DNA of 64,000 nucleotides from Alphaproteobacteria bacterium (GCA_018826515.1 JAHKAM010000021.1:1-64000), one strand, 5' to 3'; counted from the stretch's first letter, positions 21,569-31,110 are shown. Translations and numbers: made by a program. Notes: a model not told the origin generated them from the letters alone.

Positions 21569-22903
21569 ATGTCCGTCAAGGTCCGTTTCGCCCCGTCGCC
21601 GACGGGTAAGCTGCACGTCGGCAATGTCCGCACCGCCCTGGTGAACTGGATGTTCGCGAAAGGGCAGGGCGGCAAGTTCGTCCTGCGCATCGACGACACC
21701 GACCTGGCGCGCTCCACCCCGGAGTTCGAACAGGGCATCGAGGACGACCTGACCTGGCTGGGGCTGGTCTGGGACGAGCGGTACAACCAGTCCAAACGGT
21801 TCGACCGCTATGAAGAGGCCGCCGCCCGGCTGAAGGCCTCGGGCCGGCTCTATCCCTGCTACGACACCTCCGAGGAACTGGACCGCCGCCGCAAGGTGCA
21901 GCTGTCACGCGGCCTGCCGCCGGTCTACGACCGGGCGGCGCTGGACCTGACCGGGGCGGAGAAGGCGGCCTTCGAGGCCGAGGGCCGCAAGCCGCACTGG
22001 CGCTTCAAACTGGACGGCAAGCGGGTCGCCTGGGAGGATCTGGCCCGCGGCCACGCCGAGGTGGACACGACGTCCATGTCGGATCCGGTGCTGATCCGCG
22101 AGGACGGCCTGTTCCTCTACACCCTGCCGTCCGTCGTCGATGACATCGACATGGCGATCACCCATGTCATTCGCGGCGAGGACCACGTCACCAATACCGG
22201 AGCCCAGATCGAGATCTTCGAGGCGCTGGGCGCGGCCGTGCCCGGCTTCGCCCATATGCCGTTGCTGGTCGGGGCCGACGGCCAGGCCCTGTCCAAGCGG
22301 CTGGGATCGCTGTCGATCGCCGAGATGCGCGAGCAGGGCTATGAGCCGATCGCCATCACCAGCCATCTCGGTCGGATCGGCACGTCTGATCCGCTGGAAG
22401 TCGGGACCTCGGTCGAGGCCCTCGGGGCCAGCTTCGCCTTCTCGAAGATGGGCCGGTCGCCGGCGCGCTATGACACGGCCGACCTGGACCGGCTGAACGC
22501 GCAGTCTCTTCATGTGATGGATTATGCGACGGCGCAGCCGCGACTGATCGCGCTGAATGCCGATCTCGGCGAAGCCTTCTGGAACGGGGTGCGGGGCAAC
22601 CTTCAGAAATTCACTGATGTCGTTGAAATGGCGGCTATTGTGAGAGGGCCGGTGACGCCGGTGATCGAGGATGCGACCTTCGCGGCGGCGGCGCTGGCGG
22701 TGCTGCCGGAGACCATCGACGAGACCCTGTGGCCGGTCTGGACGGTGGCGGTCAAGGAAGCCACCGGGGCCAAGGGCAAGGCCCTGTTCATGCCGCTGCG
22801 GATGATGATCACGGGCCAGCAGCATGGGCCGGACATGGCGACGCTGGCGCCGATGATCGGGCGCGAGCGGATCGTGCGTCGCCTCCGGGGCGAGACGGCC
22901 TGA
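21569..22903 (+). CDS. gltX: Glutamyl-tRNA synthetase
   Basis: VRFAPSPTGKLHVGNVRTALVNWMFAKG; RIDDTD; ALSKRLGSLSI. Confidence 0.97.
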   Translation: MSVKVRFAPSPTGKLHVGNVRTALVNWMFAKGQGGKFVLRIDDTDLARSTPEFEQGIEDDLTWLGLVWDERYNQSKRFDRYEEAAARLKASGRLYPCYDTSEELDRRRKVQLSRGLPPVYDRAALDLTGAEKAAFEAEGRKPHWRFKLDGKRVAWEDLARGHAEVDTTSMSDPVLIREDGLFLYTLPSVVDDIDMAITHVIRGEDHVTNTGAQIEIFEALGAAVPGFAHMPLLVGADGQALSKRLGSLSIAEMREQGYEPIAITSHLGRIGTSDPLEVGTSVEALGASFAFSKMGRSPARYDTADLDRLNAQSLHVMDYATAQPRLIALNADLGEAFWNGVRGNLQKFTDVVEMAAIVRGPVTPVIEDATFAAAALAVLPETIDETLWPVWTVAVKEATGAKGKALFMPLRMMITGQQHGPDMATLAPMIGRERIVRRLRGETA

Positions 22904-22937
22904 CCGGCTCCAGCCGGCCGACGGTCAATCGAACAGC

Positions 22938-22971
22938 GAAAAGGCCGCTCTCCGAAGAGGGCGGCCTTTTG
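22938..22971 (+). terminator. Rho-independent terminator after gltX
   Basis: AAAAGGCCGCtctccgaagaGGGCGGCCTTTT hairpin and T-run. Confidence 0.85.
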
Positions 22972-22994
22972 TCACTTCGGGCCTTCAGAAGGCT

Positions 22995-23285
22995 TCAGGC
23001 GTTGCAGGCGGCGATCTGTTCGGCCGTCAGGGCGACGCCCTTGTAGCTGAACGCCGACACCGCGCCGAAGCGGGCCACGACACGACGGCAGGCGCGGGTG
23101 GCGGGTTGGTTGGCGCCGCCGTTGGCGGTGCAGGTCGCGCCTTCGCAGGTCCAGGACGCGCCGTCGATGATGACGCGGGCGGCCGGGGCGCGCGCGGCGT
23201 CGGCGAGAACGGCGCTGGTGGCGGGGGTCTGGGCGAAGGCGGGGGCGGCGGCGAACAGGGCCGCGGCGATGAGCAGAGCACGCAT
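22995..23285 (-). CDS. Small secreted protein (resembles alphaproteobacterial CC_3452-type family)
   Basis: Signal peptide MRALLIAAALFAAAPAFAQ; ARVIIDGASWTCEGATCTANGGANQPATRACRRVVARFG; conserved Cys. Confidence 0.7.
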   Translation of the reverse strand: MRALLIAAALFAAAPAFAQTPATSAVLADAARAPAARVIIDGASWTCEGATCTANGGANQPATRACRRVVARFGAVSAFSYKGVALTAEQIAACNA

Positions 23286-23412
23286 GGGGAGGTCTCCGGA
23301 TTGGCGGGCGCGGCCATCCGGCCCGCATCACCAGTGTCCGTTTTCATACGCAACTGTCAAGGTGCGTATCTAAAAGCAACGTACGGACGGCTGCTGACTG
23401 ACCAGTGATTAC

Positions 23413-24015
23413 TTATCGCTGATCATGTTGCAAGCTCGGCATGTCGTCCGCACCCTGCATGGCGGCGATCGACTCCTCGACCGTGTCGCAGACGACCCAC
23501 GCCTGGCGGAAGCTGGCGGGTGTCATGCCCTCGGCGATGCTGTGCTCCATCACGGCCAGGAGCGGCTCCCAGAAGCCGTTGAGATTCAGAAAGATGACGG
23601 GTTTGGAATGCAGGTCCAGCCGCTTCCACGACAGGACTTCGATGACCTCTTCCAGGGTGCCGACGCCGCCGGGGGCGACCACGAAGGCGTCGGACTGGTC
23701 ATACATGATGGTCTTGCGCTCGTGCATCGAGGGCACGATCAGGGTCTCGACGTCGTCGAAGAGGCGTTCCCGGCTGCGCAGGAAGCCCGGCATGACGCCC
23801 AGCACCCGGCCGCCGGCCTCGTGCGCCGCCCGGGCCGAGGCGCCCATCAGGCCAACGCCGCCGCCGCCATAGACCAGCCGCCAGCCGGCCCTGGCCGTCT
23901 GCTCCCCGAAGGCGCGCGCCGCGGCGGTGTAGGCCGGGTCGGACAGGTCCGACGAACCGCAGAAGAGGCAGACGGACTTGCCGTCGAAGGGCTGGATGGC
24001 GACAGGCGTAGACAT
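23413..24015 (-). CDS. LOG/TIGR00730 family Rossmann-fold protein
   Basis: VCLFCGSSD; RLVYGGGGVGLMGASARAAHEAGG; PGGVGTLEEVIEVLSWKRLDLHSKPVIFLN. Confidence 0.93.
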   Translation of the reverse strand: MSTPVAIQPFDGKSVCLFCGSSDLSDPAYTAAARAFGEQTARAGWRLVYGGGGVGLMGASARAAHEAGGRVLGVMPGFLRSRERLFDDVETLIVPSMHERKTIMYDQSDAFVVAPGGVGTLEEVIEVLSWKRLDLHSKPVIFLNLNGFWEPLLAVMEHSIAEGMTPASFRQAWVVCDTVEESIAAMQGADDMPSLQHDQR

Positions 24016-24087
24016 GGGGCCTCGGGAACGGATGGGAGACAGCGGACGCCTCGGCGCGCTATCTGGGCGGATACTCCTAGCGGTCGG

Positions 24088-24852
24088 ATGCACGCGATGA
24101 AACGGGCCATGTTCGGCAGGACGACCACAGCGTTGCTGGCCTGTATCGCCAGCGCGGCCTGTTCACCGCCGGCGGCGCCGGAAGCGGACAAGGCGCAAAG
24201 CCCCGCCGCGGCCGCCGGCTGGACCCGGCCGCCCATGATTCGCTCGGTGCAGCGGACGACGGACGGCCTGATCTTCAGCGGCGAGGCGGAGCCCGGGGCG
24301 CGTGTCGTCCTGCGCAGCGAGTCCGGTCCGGCCCACGCCGCGGCGGCCGACGCGGACGGCCGGTTCGAGATTCGCATGACGTCCCCCGCGGGCGATCTGC
24401 TGCTGCGGCCGGAGACCCAGGTCGGGCAGGACGCCGCGCCTTCGCCAGACCGACTGTTGATCATCGCCGGCGGGCGCGGGCCGGTCGCGGTCCTGAGGGC
24501 GGGTGGGGCGACCCGCCGACTCGACGCGGCCCCGGCGCTGGGGGCGGTCGACAGCGACGGCCGGATGCGGCTGGTCTCGGGAGAGGGCGCGCCGGGGAGC
24601 GCGCCGATCGAGCTGCAGGCCGGCGGCGAGACGGGCCAGGTCACCCCGGACGCCGCCGGACGCTGGAGCCTGGTCCTGCCGCCGGCAGCCGGGCCGGACG
24701 CGATCCGGGTCGGCGGTCGCGATTTTGTGTGGCCAGGGGACGGGCCGGACGGCGCAGCGTTCAGCGTCGAGCGGGCGGGCACAGGCTGGCGGGTGAACTG
24801 GAGCGGCCCGGCAGGCGGCCGGCAGTCCACCTGGCTGCCCGACCCCGCGTGA
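24088..24852 (+). CDS. Putative lipoprotein
   Basis: N-terminal signal with Cys (LLACIASAACSPP); Ig-like carbohydrate/adhesion-type repeats possible, no firm family. Confidence 0.65.
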   Translation: MHAMKRAMFGRTTTALLACIASAACSPPAAPEADKAQSPAAAAGWTRPPMIRSVQRTTDGLIFSGEAEPGARVVLRSESGPAHAAAADADGRFEIRMTSPAGDLLLRPETQVGQDAAPSPDRLLIIAGGRGPVAVLRAGGATRRLDAAPALGAVDSDGRMRLVSGEGAPGSAPIELQAGGETGQVTPDAAGRWSLVLPPAAGPDAIRVGGRDFVWPGDGPDGAAFSVERAGTGWRVNWSGPAGGRQSTWLPDPA

Positions 24853-24856
24853 ACGG

Positions 24857-24871
24857 TTTACGGCTGATTAA
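24857..24871 (+). promoter_or_regulatory. CtrA-like box TTTA-N7-TTAA
   Basis: TTTACGGCTGATTAA, one mismatch from TTAA-N7-TTAA. Confidence 0.5.
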
Positions 24872-24936
24872 CCAATTCACGGCATCGGAAGGGTGTCTTC
24901 CATCTTCGAGGACACCCACCATCACCGAACTTCTTC

Positions 24937-24964
24937 AGCCCGGCGCTCGCGTCGGGCTTTTTTT
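24937..24964 (+). terminator. Rho-independent terminator
   Basis: AGCCCGgcgctcgcgtCGGGCTTTTTTT. Confidence 0.9.
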
Positions 24965-24990
24965 CGGTCTGACCCTGTGGGGGGAAAGAG

Positions 24991-25065
24991 TGGCTCCGCG
25001 GGTAGGATTCGAACCTACGACCAGCCGATTAACAGTCGGCTGCTCTACCACTGAGCTACCGCGGA
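24991..25065 (-). tRNA. tRNA-Asn (GTT)
   Basis: Minus strand TCCGCGGTAGCTCAGTGGTAGAGCAGCCGACTGTTAATCGGCTGGTCGTAGGTTCGAATCCTACCCGCGGAGCCA; cloverleaf with encoded CCA. Confidence 0.98.
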
Positions 25066-25135
25066 ACACTTCCTCTCGGGAAGGCGGGCGCTATAGCAGC
25101 GCGAGTCAGACTGACGCAACGGGAAATATCCGATC

Positions 25136-25939
25136 TTGGCCCTGATCCGCATCGACGACCCCGACGATCCACGCATCGCCGGCTTCCGCGACATCCGCGA
25201 GCGGGACCTCACGGGCAGGCAGGGGCTGTTCGTGGCCGAGGGCGAGGTGGTTCTGAACGTGCTGTTGTCGGACCGTTCGCTGTGCCGTCCGGTCGCGCTT
25301 TTACTGGACAGCAAGCGGGTCGAGGGGCTGGCGGCGGTGCTGGCGAGAGCCGCTTCGGACACGCCCGTCTATGTAGCGGAACAGTCTGTGCTTGATTCGA
25401 TCGCCGGTTTTCATCTGCATCGCGGCATTCTGGCCCTGGGGGAAAAGCCCCCGGCGCTGGCGTTGGAGACCTGTCTGGACGCCATGGGCCCGGACGCCGT
25501 GGTCGTGGCTGCCTGCGGAATCGGCAATCACGACAATATGGGTGGAATCTTCCGCAACGCCGCCGCCTTCGGCGCCGCGGCGGTCCTGCTGGATGGGCGC
25601 TGTTGCGATCCCTTCTACCGAAAGGCCATCCGGGTGTCGGTGGGCGCGGTGCTGAGGACGCCCATGGCGACCGGACTGGACGCCCTGGACATGATCGACG
25701 GCCTGGGGGCCGCGGGCTTCGAGGTTGCCGCGCTGACGCCGGGCGCATCCGATGCCCTGGAGTCCCTGCCCCGGGGCGGGCGGATCGCCGTGGTCCTGGG
25801 TCCCGAGGGGCCTGGACTGTCGGCGGCGGTGATCGGGCGATGCCGGCCGGTCGGGATTCCCATGTCAGGCGGCTTCGATTCGCTGAACGTTTCGGCCGCC
25901 AGTGGAATCGCACTGCACCATTTCACCCGTCGGGCGTAA
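25136..25939 (+). CDS. TrmH/SpoU family RNA methyltransferase (TTG start)
   Basis: GIGNHDNMGGIFRNAAAFGAAAVLLDGRCCDPFYRKAIRVSVGAVL; LGPEGPGLS; SLNVSAASGIALHHF. Confidence 0.9.
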   Translation: MALIRIDDPDDPRIAGFRDIRERDLTGRQGLFVAEGEVVLNVLLSDRSLCRPVALLLDSKRVEGLAAVLARAASDTPVYVAEQSVLDSIAGFHLHRGILALGEKPPALALETCLDAMGPDAVVVAACGIGNHDNMGGIFRNAAAFGAAAVLLDGRCCDPFYRKAIRVSVGAVLRTPMATGLDALDMIDGLGAAGFEVAALTPGASDALESLPRGGRIAVVLGPEGPGLSAAVIGRCRPVGIPMSGGFDSLNVSAASGIALHHFTRRA

Positions 25940-26029
25940 ATCGATCACGGAATTGCGATTAACGCTTTGTACACCTTGATGAACCGGCAAAGCTGTGTCG
26001 CTGTGTGAGGGTCCGGGGGGAGTTCAATC

Positions 26030-26152
26030 ATGTTTGGTGGCGTTTTTGTCTTCATTCACCGCAATGCGCGGGTCGCGCTGGCGGTGTGTATCGTCGCGGC
26101 GGGCGTGAGCGCCGCCAGCGTCATCGGCTGGATAACCGCGCCGGTCGCCTGA
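26030..26152 (+). CDS. Candidate 40-aa membrane protein
   Basis: MFGGVFVFIHRNARVALAVCIVAAGVSAASVIGWITAPVA with one TM; upstream GGGGGGAG as RBS. Confidence 0.55.
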   Translation: MFGGVFVFIHRNARVALAVCIVAAGVSAASVIGWITAPVA

Positions 26153-26174
26153 CCGGACCTGCAGACCGCTACGC

Positions 26175-26609
26175 TCACTCCCTGCTGCCGGCGTCACCGA
26201 CGGCCGGCTCGGCGGCCTTGCGTTCCCGCCAGAAAATGCCGGCGATCAGCGCCAGCAGGACCGCATCGCCCCAGACATAGTAGGCCGTGACATAGGCCCA
26301 CTGCTCCAGTTCGTGGAAGCGGACGAAGGCCAGATGGTTGGCCATCAGTAGAAACTGGAAGGCGGTCGCCCAGATCGTCCACTGGCGCCTCGAATAGAGG
26401 GCCAGATAGAGCAGAAACAGCAGGGTCGCGCCGTCGAGCCCGATGGGCACCCAGGGCGGGTTCAGCGAGTCAAAGGGCGCGAGGGTCGTTCCGATCCAGA
26501 CGAGGACCAGAACGGCCGCCGTCGCGCGTTCCCACCTTCCGCCGCGCCAGGTCGCGAGCGCGGCGGACACGATGAGCAGGGCAAGGGAGACCGCATAGAT
26601 CGGCGACAT
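26175..26609 (-). CDS. Membrane protein of unknown function
   Basis: Four to five predicted TM segments; no recognised family. Confidence 0.65.
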   Translation of the reverse strand: MSPIYAVSLALLIVSAALATWRGGRWERATAAVLVLVWIGTTLAPFDSLNPPWVPIGLDGATLLFLLYLALYSRRQWTIWATAFQFLLMANHLAFVRFHELEQWAYVTAYYVWGDAVLLALIAGIFWRERKAAEPAVGDAGSRE

Positions 26610-26626
26610 CCCCCGGCATCGCCAAA

Positions 26627-26974
26627 TCAGGAGACGAGCGCAAGCCCCGTGGGACGCGGGAGCGGTTCGTCGGACTTCTCCAATCCGCCCATCTGAACGC
26701 TCCGCCAGGAGGTGTTCCGTTTCACATCGGCCAAGGCCTCGTGCAGTGCGACCATGGCGCGCTGAGCCCCGATCTGGGCGGCGACGGCGTCGGCCAGGGC
26801 GTCGAAGGCGGCCTGTCCGACGGTCGCGGAGAGACCGGCTTCCCGCCGGCTTCGGGTCAGGGACTGGGCCAGCCGACCGAGCTGGCTGACGGCTTCATCC
26901 TGGCTGGCCTCGGCCTGAAACAGGTCCGACGCCAGGCGCGCGACAACGGTCGCCGCATGTTCGCTGCGTTTCAT
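26627..26974 (-). CDS. Hypothetical helical protein
   Basis: ORF with internal ATG preceded by purine-rich sequence; downstream of the HTH locus. Confidence 0.5.
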   Translation of the reverse strand: MKRSEHAATVVARLASDLFQAEASQDEAVSQLGRLAQSLTRSRREAGLSATVGQAAFDALADAVAAQIGAQRAMVALHEALADVKRNTSWRSVQMGGLEKSDEPLPRPTGLALVS

Positions 26975-27005
26975 TCGCTCACCTATCTTCGAGAAGCGGC
27001 GCGGA

Positions 27006-27635
27006 TCAGTTCCCGTAGCGGATGCCTTGCAGGACGAAGGCGAACCGCTCCGCGCCAATGACGCTCGTCAGGACCAGGGCGGCTACTGCCGCAATGGAGA
27101 AGACGAACAGGACGCGTCCGAGGACCTCATGTCCGATTCCAGGGGTTGGAAACCTGTATCCAGCAGGGCCGCCCCGATGTGCAGGATCTCCCTGAAGGTC
27201 GCTTCCGGAGAGAGGAAGGCCGCCTGTTTGCGGGTTCCCCCGACCAGATGGTTGACCATCATCTGCTTCACCGGCGTATCGGCCAGCGAGAGAAGCACGG
27301 TCTGAAGTTCCGCCCAGCTGATGCCGGGCACCTGTCCCTGTGTGTCGGTCATGGATGATCCCTTTCGCCGGACCAGAAGACCCGGCGGCGGGGTCGGCGG
27401 CGATTGGGATCGGTTCGGATACCGAGTCATCCGGAAGCTGCCCGGCCAGCAGGAGGAGGGCCGCGTCGACCCGTCCGGACGCCCTGAGCTTGCGCGCGGC
27501 GTTCTCGCAATGGCGATCGACCGTCGAGGGCTTGATGCCCAGGCGGCGCGCGATCTGTTTGGAGTTCATGTGAGCGTGCACGAGGCGCAGACATTCGCGC
27601 TCACGCTCGGTCAGTCGATCGCTACGGCTCGGCAT
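27006..27635 (-). CDS. LuxR-type HTH protein with C-terminal TM segment
   Basis: LTERERECLRLVHAHMNSKQIARRLGIKPSTVDRHCENAARKL; C-terminal VLFVFSIAAVAALVLTSVIG. Confidence 0.7.
   Translation of the reverse strand: MPSRSDRLTERERECLRLVHAHMNSKQIARRLGIKPSTVDRHCENAARKLRASGRVDAALLLLAGQLPDDSVSEPIPIAADPAAGSSGPAKGIIHDRHTGTGARHQLGGTSDRASLAGRYAGEADDGQPSGRGNPQTGGLPLSGSDLQGDPAHRGGPAGYRFPTPGIGHEVLGRVLFVFSIAAVAALVLTSVIGAERFAFVLQGIRYGN
27083..27352 (-). CDS. Small hypothetical protein overlapping the HTH gene in another frame
   Basis: MTDTQGQVPGISWAELQTVLLSLADTPVKQMMVNHLVGGTRKQAAFLSPEATFREILHIGAALLDTGF; protein-like composition. Confidence 0.5.
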   Translation of the reverse strand: MTDTQGQVPGISWAELQTVLLSLADTPVKQMMVNHLVGGTRKQAAFLSPEATFREILHIGAALLDTGFQPLESDMRSSDASCSSSPLRQ

Positions 27636-27760
27636 CGGCGCCCCCCGGCTCGAGGCGACTTAACCACGACTGGGCGGTCCCCGGAATGGGGAATTCCGCA
27701 CCCGAACGCCATCGACGCGGGACGGCGCGTATCCGGGGGGTTGAAAGGATGAAATCGCGA

Positions 27761-27834
27761 TGGAGGCCTGACCGAGAATCGAACTCGGGTGCAAGGATTT
27801 GCAGTCCTCTGCGTAACCACTCCGCCATCAGGCC
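27761..27834 (-). tRNA. tRNA-Cys (GCA)
   Basis: Minus strand GGCCTGATGGCGGAGTGGTTACGCAGAGGACTGCAAATCCTTGCACCCGAGTTCGATTCTCGGTCAGGCCTCCA. Confidence 0.98.
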
Positions 27835-27971
27835 CTGGGCCGTTGAAAACGGCCACGCCATCGCGAGGGGCGTTCGCTATCAGATCGGATTGTCCCCCGC
27901 AACGCACAGACCTATAAGCGCGCGAGAATTCCCGGCCGTCGCCGGGCGCCCAAGCCGCAGGATCACCCGCC

Positions 27972-28601
27972 ATGGATTTCGCCGCCGCCCGCAAGGTCAT
28001 GGTCGACAGCCAGGTCCGCGTGAACGATGTCACCGACCGGGCGCTTCAGGCCGCGCTGCTGGCCGTGCCGCGCGAACGCTTCCTGCCGGAGGATCGGGCC
28101 TGGTCGGCCTATGCGGAGATCGAGCCCGAGATCGCCGGCGGGCGCCGGCTGATGCTGGCGCGCGACCTGTCGAAACTGCTGATGGCGCTGGACGCCCGGC
28201 CGGGCGAGTCGGCCCTGGCGCTGGCGGCCCCCTATGCCGCCGCGGTGCTGGCCCGACTGGGCCTGACGGCGACGGCGCAGGACTCGGAAGCCGCCGTGTT
28301 CGACGTCGCTGGCGCCGTGCTGGCGGAGGAGGGGGTTGAGACCGTCGTCGCGCCGCTGACCACGCCGGCCGGGGGCGGCTATGACATCATCATCTGCGAG
28401 GGCGCGATTCCCGGGCGGCCCGAAGCCTGGCTGAAGGCGCTGAACGTCGGCGGCCGAATGGCGGTCGTGGAACGGACCGGCCCGGCGGGCAAGGCGGTGC
28501 TGTATGTCCGGGGCGAGCAGGGGGTCTCCCGCCGCGAACTGTTCGACGCCGCGCCGCCGATGCTGGTCGAACTGTCGCCCGAACCGACCTTCGCGCTGTA
28601 G
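27972..28601 (+). CDS. Protein-L-isoaspartate O-methyltransferase-like protein
   Basis: MVDSQVRVNDVTDRALQAALLAVPRERFLPEDRAWSAYAE. Confidence 0.85.
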   Translation: MDFAAARKVMVDSQVRVNDVTDRALQAALLAVPRERFLPEDRAWSAYAEIEPEIAGGRRLMLARDLSKLLMALDARPGESALALAAPYAAAVLARLGLTATAQDSEAAVFDVAGAVLAEEGVETVVAPLTTPAGGGYDIIICEGAIPGRPEAWLKALNVGGRMAVVERTGPAGKAVLYVRGEQGVSRRELFDAAPPMLVELSPEPTFAL

Positions 28602-28730
28602 GATCACGCCGGTCGACGGACTTCGCTGGCGGACGCGTGAAAAAAACTTAACTGGCGCAGGCGCAAAGCGTCCCGCATCAGACCTATGAGATACGAAGGG
28701 CGCGCCTCCCCGCGCCAGGCAGGAACAGAC

Positions 28731-30224
28731 ATGCTGAAACGTACGCGCGCACTCGCCTCGGTCGCCGTCATCGCCGTCATCACGGGCATGAGCGCCCCGG
28801 CATGGGCCGAAACGCTGAGGGAGGCGCTGGCCCTGGCCTATCAGACCAATCCGTCGCTGCTGGCCCAACGGGCCAACCAGAGGGCGCTGGATGAAACCAT
28901 CGTCCAGGCGCGGGCCGGCCTGCGGCCGTCGCTGGATGTGACCGCCAGCGCGAGCTACAGCCGCACCAACTCGCCGGGCGCGCCGCCCCTGGGCGGCGTC
29001 AGCGAAAGCGACAGCGGCGGGGTCAGCATCGGCCTGTCCCAGACCCTCTGGTCCGGCGGACGGATCGGCCACGGCATTTCGGCGGCGGAAGCCAACATCC
29101 TGGCCGGCCGCGAGGATCTGCGCGACATCGAACAGACCGTCCTGACCTCGGTGATCCAGGCCTATGCCGATGTGATCCGCGACAGCGAAATCCTGGCCAT
29201 CCGGCAGTCCAACCTCGGCGTTTTGCAGCGTCAGCTGGAAGAAGCCTCGGCCCGGTTCGAGGTCGGCGAAATCACCCGCACGGACGTGGCGCAATCCGAA
29301 TCCCGCCTGGCCCAGTCCGAGGCCGATCTGGCCAACGCCCGGGCCCAGTTGTCGGTCTCGCGCGCGGCCTATGCCGCCGTCGTCGGCCAGGCGCCGGGCG
29401 ATCTGGCGCCGATGCCGGTGCTGCCGGGCATTCCGACCGATTTCGACAATGCGCTGGACGTCGCGCTCCTCGATAATCCGGCGATCCGGTCGGCCGCCTA
29501 CAGCCAGGCGGCGGCCGAGGCCAATGTGGCGGCCGCCAAGGCGGAATATATGCCGTCGGCGCGCCTGACCGGCTCCTACGGCGGCTCGACGACCGATCTG
29601 GGCGACCTTGGCGAGATCGCCGACCGCTCCGCCTTCCAGGCGGGCGTCACGGTCTCGGTGCCGCTGTTCACGGGCGGGCTCAACAGTTCGCGAGTCGCCC
29701 AGGCGCGCGAGCGCGCCAATGTGGCCCAGATCAATGTCGAAGGCGCCCGCCGCAACACCCTGCAGGCGGTCAGCTCGGCCTATGCCCAGTCGATCTCGTC
29801 GCGGGCCACGCTCCAGGCCGGCGAGGAAGCCGTCCGCGCCGCCACCGTCGCCGCCGAGGGTGTGCGGCAGGAGGCCCAGGTCGGCCTGCGCACCACCCTG
29901 GACGTGCTGAACCAGGAGCTGGAACTGCGCAACGCCCAGATCACCCTGGCCAGCGCCCGCCGCAACGAATACGTCGCCCAGGCCAATCTGCTGGCCGCCA
30001 TGGGTCGGCTGGAAGGCCAGGATCTGGACGCCGCCATGACCGTCTATGACCCCGCCGCCAACTATAACCGGGTCCGCAACCGCGGCGCCCTGCCGTGGGA
30101 CGGCATCGTCGAGGCCATCGACCGGATCGCCGCGCCGGGCGTCATGCCGGCCAACGACGCCGAGGACGCGCCGATCGACGCCCAGCTGAAGTCCGAGGTC
30201 GTTCAGACGGCCCCGCGGAGCTAG
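28731..30224 (+). CDS. TolC family outer membrane channel protein
   Basis: Signal peptide; ETLREALALAYQTNPSLLAQRANQRALDE; TRTDVAQSESRLAQSEADLANARAQL; TTLDVLNQELELRNAQITLASARRNEYVA. Confidence 0.93.
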   Translation: MLKRTRALASVAVIAVITGMSAPAWAETLREALALAYQTNPSLLAQRANQRALDETIVQARAGLRPSLDVTASASYSRTNSPGAPPLGGVSESDSGGVSIGLSQTLWSGGRIGHGISAAEANILAGREDLRDIEQTVLTSVIQAYADVIRDSEILAIRQSNLGVLQRQLEEASARFEVGEITRTDVAQSESRLAQSEADLANARAQLSVSRAAYAAVVGQAPGDLAPMPVLPGIPTDFDNALDVALLDNPAIRSAAYSQAAAEANVAAAKAEYMPSARLTGSYGGSTTDLGDLGEIADRSAFQAGVTVSVPLFTGGLNSSRVAQARERANVAQINVEGARRNTLQAVSSAYAQSISSRATLQAGEEAVRAATVAAEGVRQEAQVGLRTTLDVLNQELELRNAQITLASARRNEYVAQANLLAAMGRLEGQDLDAAMTVYDPAANYNRVRNRGALPWDGIVEAIDRIAAPGVMPANDAEDAPIDAQLKSEVVQTAPRS

Positions 30225-30397
30225 GTTCGTCCGGTCGCCCGGCGCGCGACTGTTGCGACGCGCGTTAACCTGTAAGGCGAAAAACGCCCGTTGATTCCAG
30301 CGGGCTGAGATGCGACGACAGGGCGTGGGAGGGGGCTCCTCTTCCTTGCCGCAATTCGACTTGATCGTGCGTTCGCCGCGCGCACCGGGGTTTCGAC

Positions 30398-31024
30398 ATG
30401 ACCGACCAGACCGCCCAGGAACCGACGATGGAGGAAATCCTGGCGTCGATCCGCCGGATTATTTCCGAAGATGATGCGCCGGCCGAAGCGCCGCCGGCCG
30501 CCGCCGCCGCTGCGCCCGAACCGGAAGCCGCGCCGGAACCCGAGCCGGTCGTCGCCTCGGCTCAGATGGACGAGGCTCCGCACGAGGAAGAGCCCGCCGT
30601 CGCCGAGGAGGACGTGCTGGAGCTGACCGACGCCTATGAGGCCCCCGCGGCCGAGAGCATCGGCGATCTCGACATTTTGGCCTCCGAGCCGTTCCCCGCC
30701 GCGCCTGTCGAGGAGTCGGTGTTCGAGGCCGAGCCGGTCGAGACCTATGCCCCCGCACCGGCGGCCACGCCGGCCCCGTCGCATGACAGCCTGGTCGGCG
30801 ACAGCGCCGCGGCCAGCGCGGCTTCGGCCTTCGCCGGTTTCGCCTCCTCGATCAGGAAGCCCGAGCCCGCGGAAGCGTCCATCGGAACCGGCCCGACCCT
30901 TGATGAACTGGCCCGCTCGCTGCTGCGGCCGATGCTGAAGGACTGGCTGGACGCCAATCTGCCGGCCATCGTCGAGGCCCAGGTACGCAAGGAAGTCGAA
31001 CGCATCGCCCGCTCCGCCGGCTGA
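30398..31024 (+). CDS. popZ: Polar organizing protein PopZ (DUF2497)
   Basis: N-terminal [18 protein letters not shown], acidic Pro/Ala/Glu linker, C-terminal [39 protein letters not shown]; upstream of valS as in Caulobacter. Confidence 0.93.
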   Translation: MTDQTAQEPTMEEILASIRRIISEDDAPAEAPPAAAAAAPEPEAAPEPEPVVASAQMDEAPHEEEPAVAEEDVLELTDAYEAPAAESIGDLDILASEPFPAAPVEESVFEAEPVETYAPAPAATPAPSHDSLVGDSAAASAASAFAGFASSIRKPEPAEASIGTGPTLDELARSLLRPMLKDWLDANLPAIVEAQVRKEVERIARSAG

Positions 31025-31110
31025 CTTCACCCGCGACCCGATCAAGGCTAGATCATTTCGGGGCGGCTCCAGTCGGGGCCGCCCTTTCTCTTTGTCCGAA
31101 GACCGTCCCC

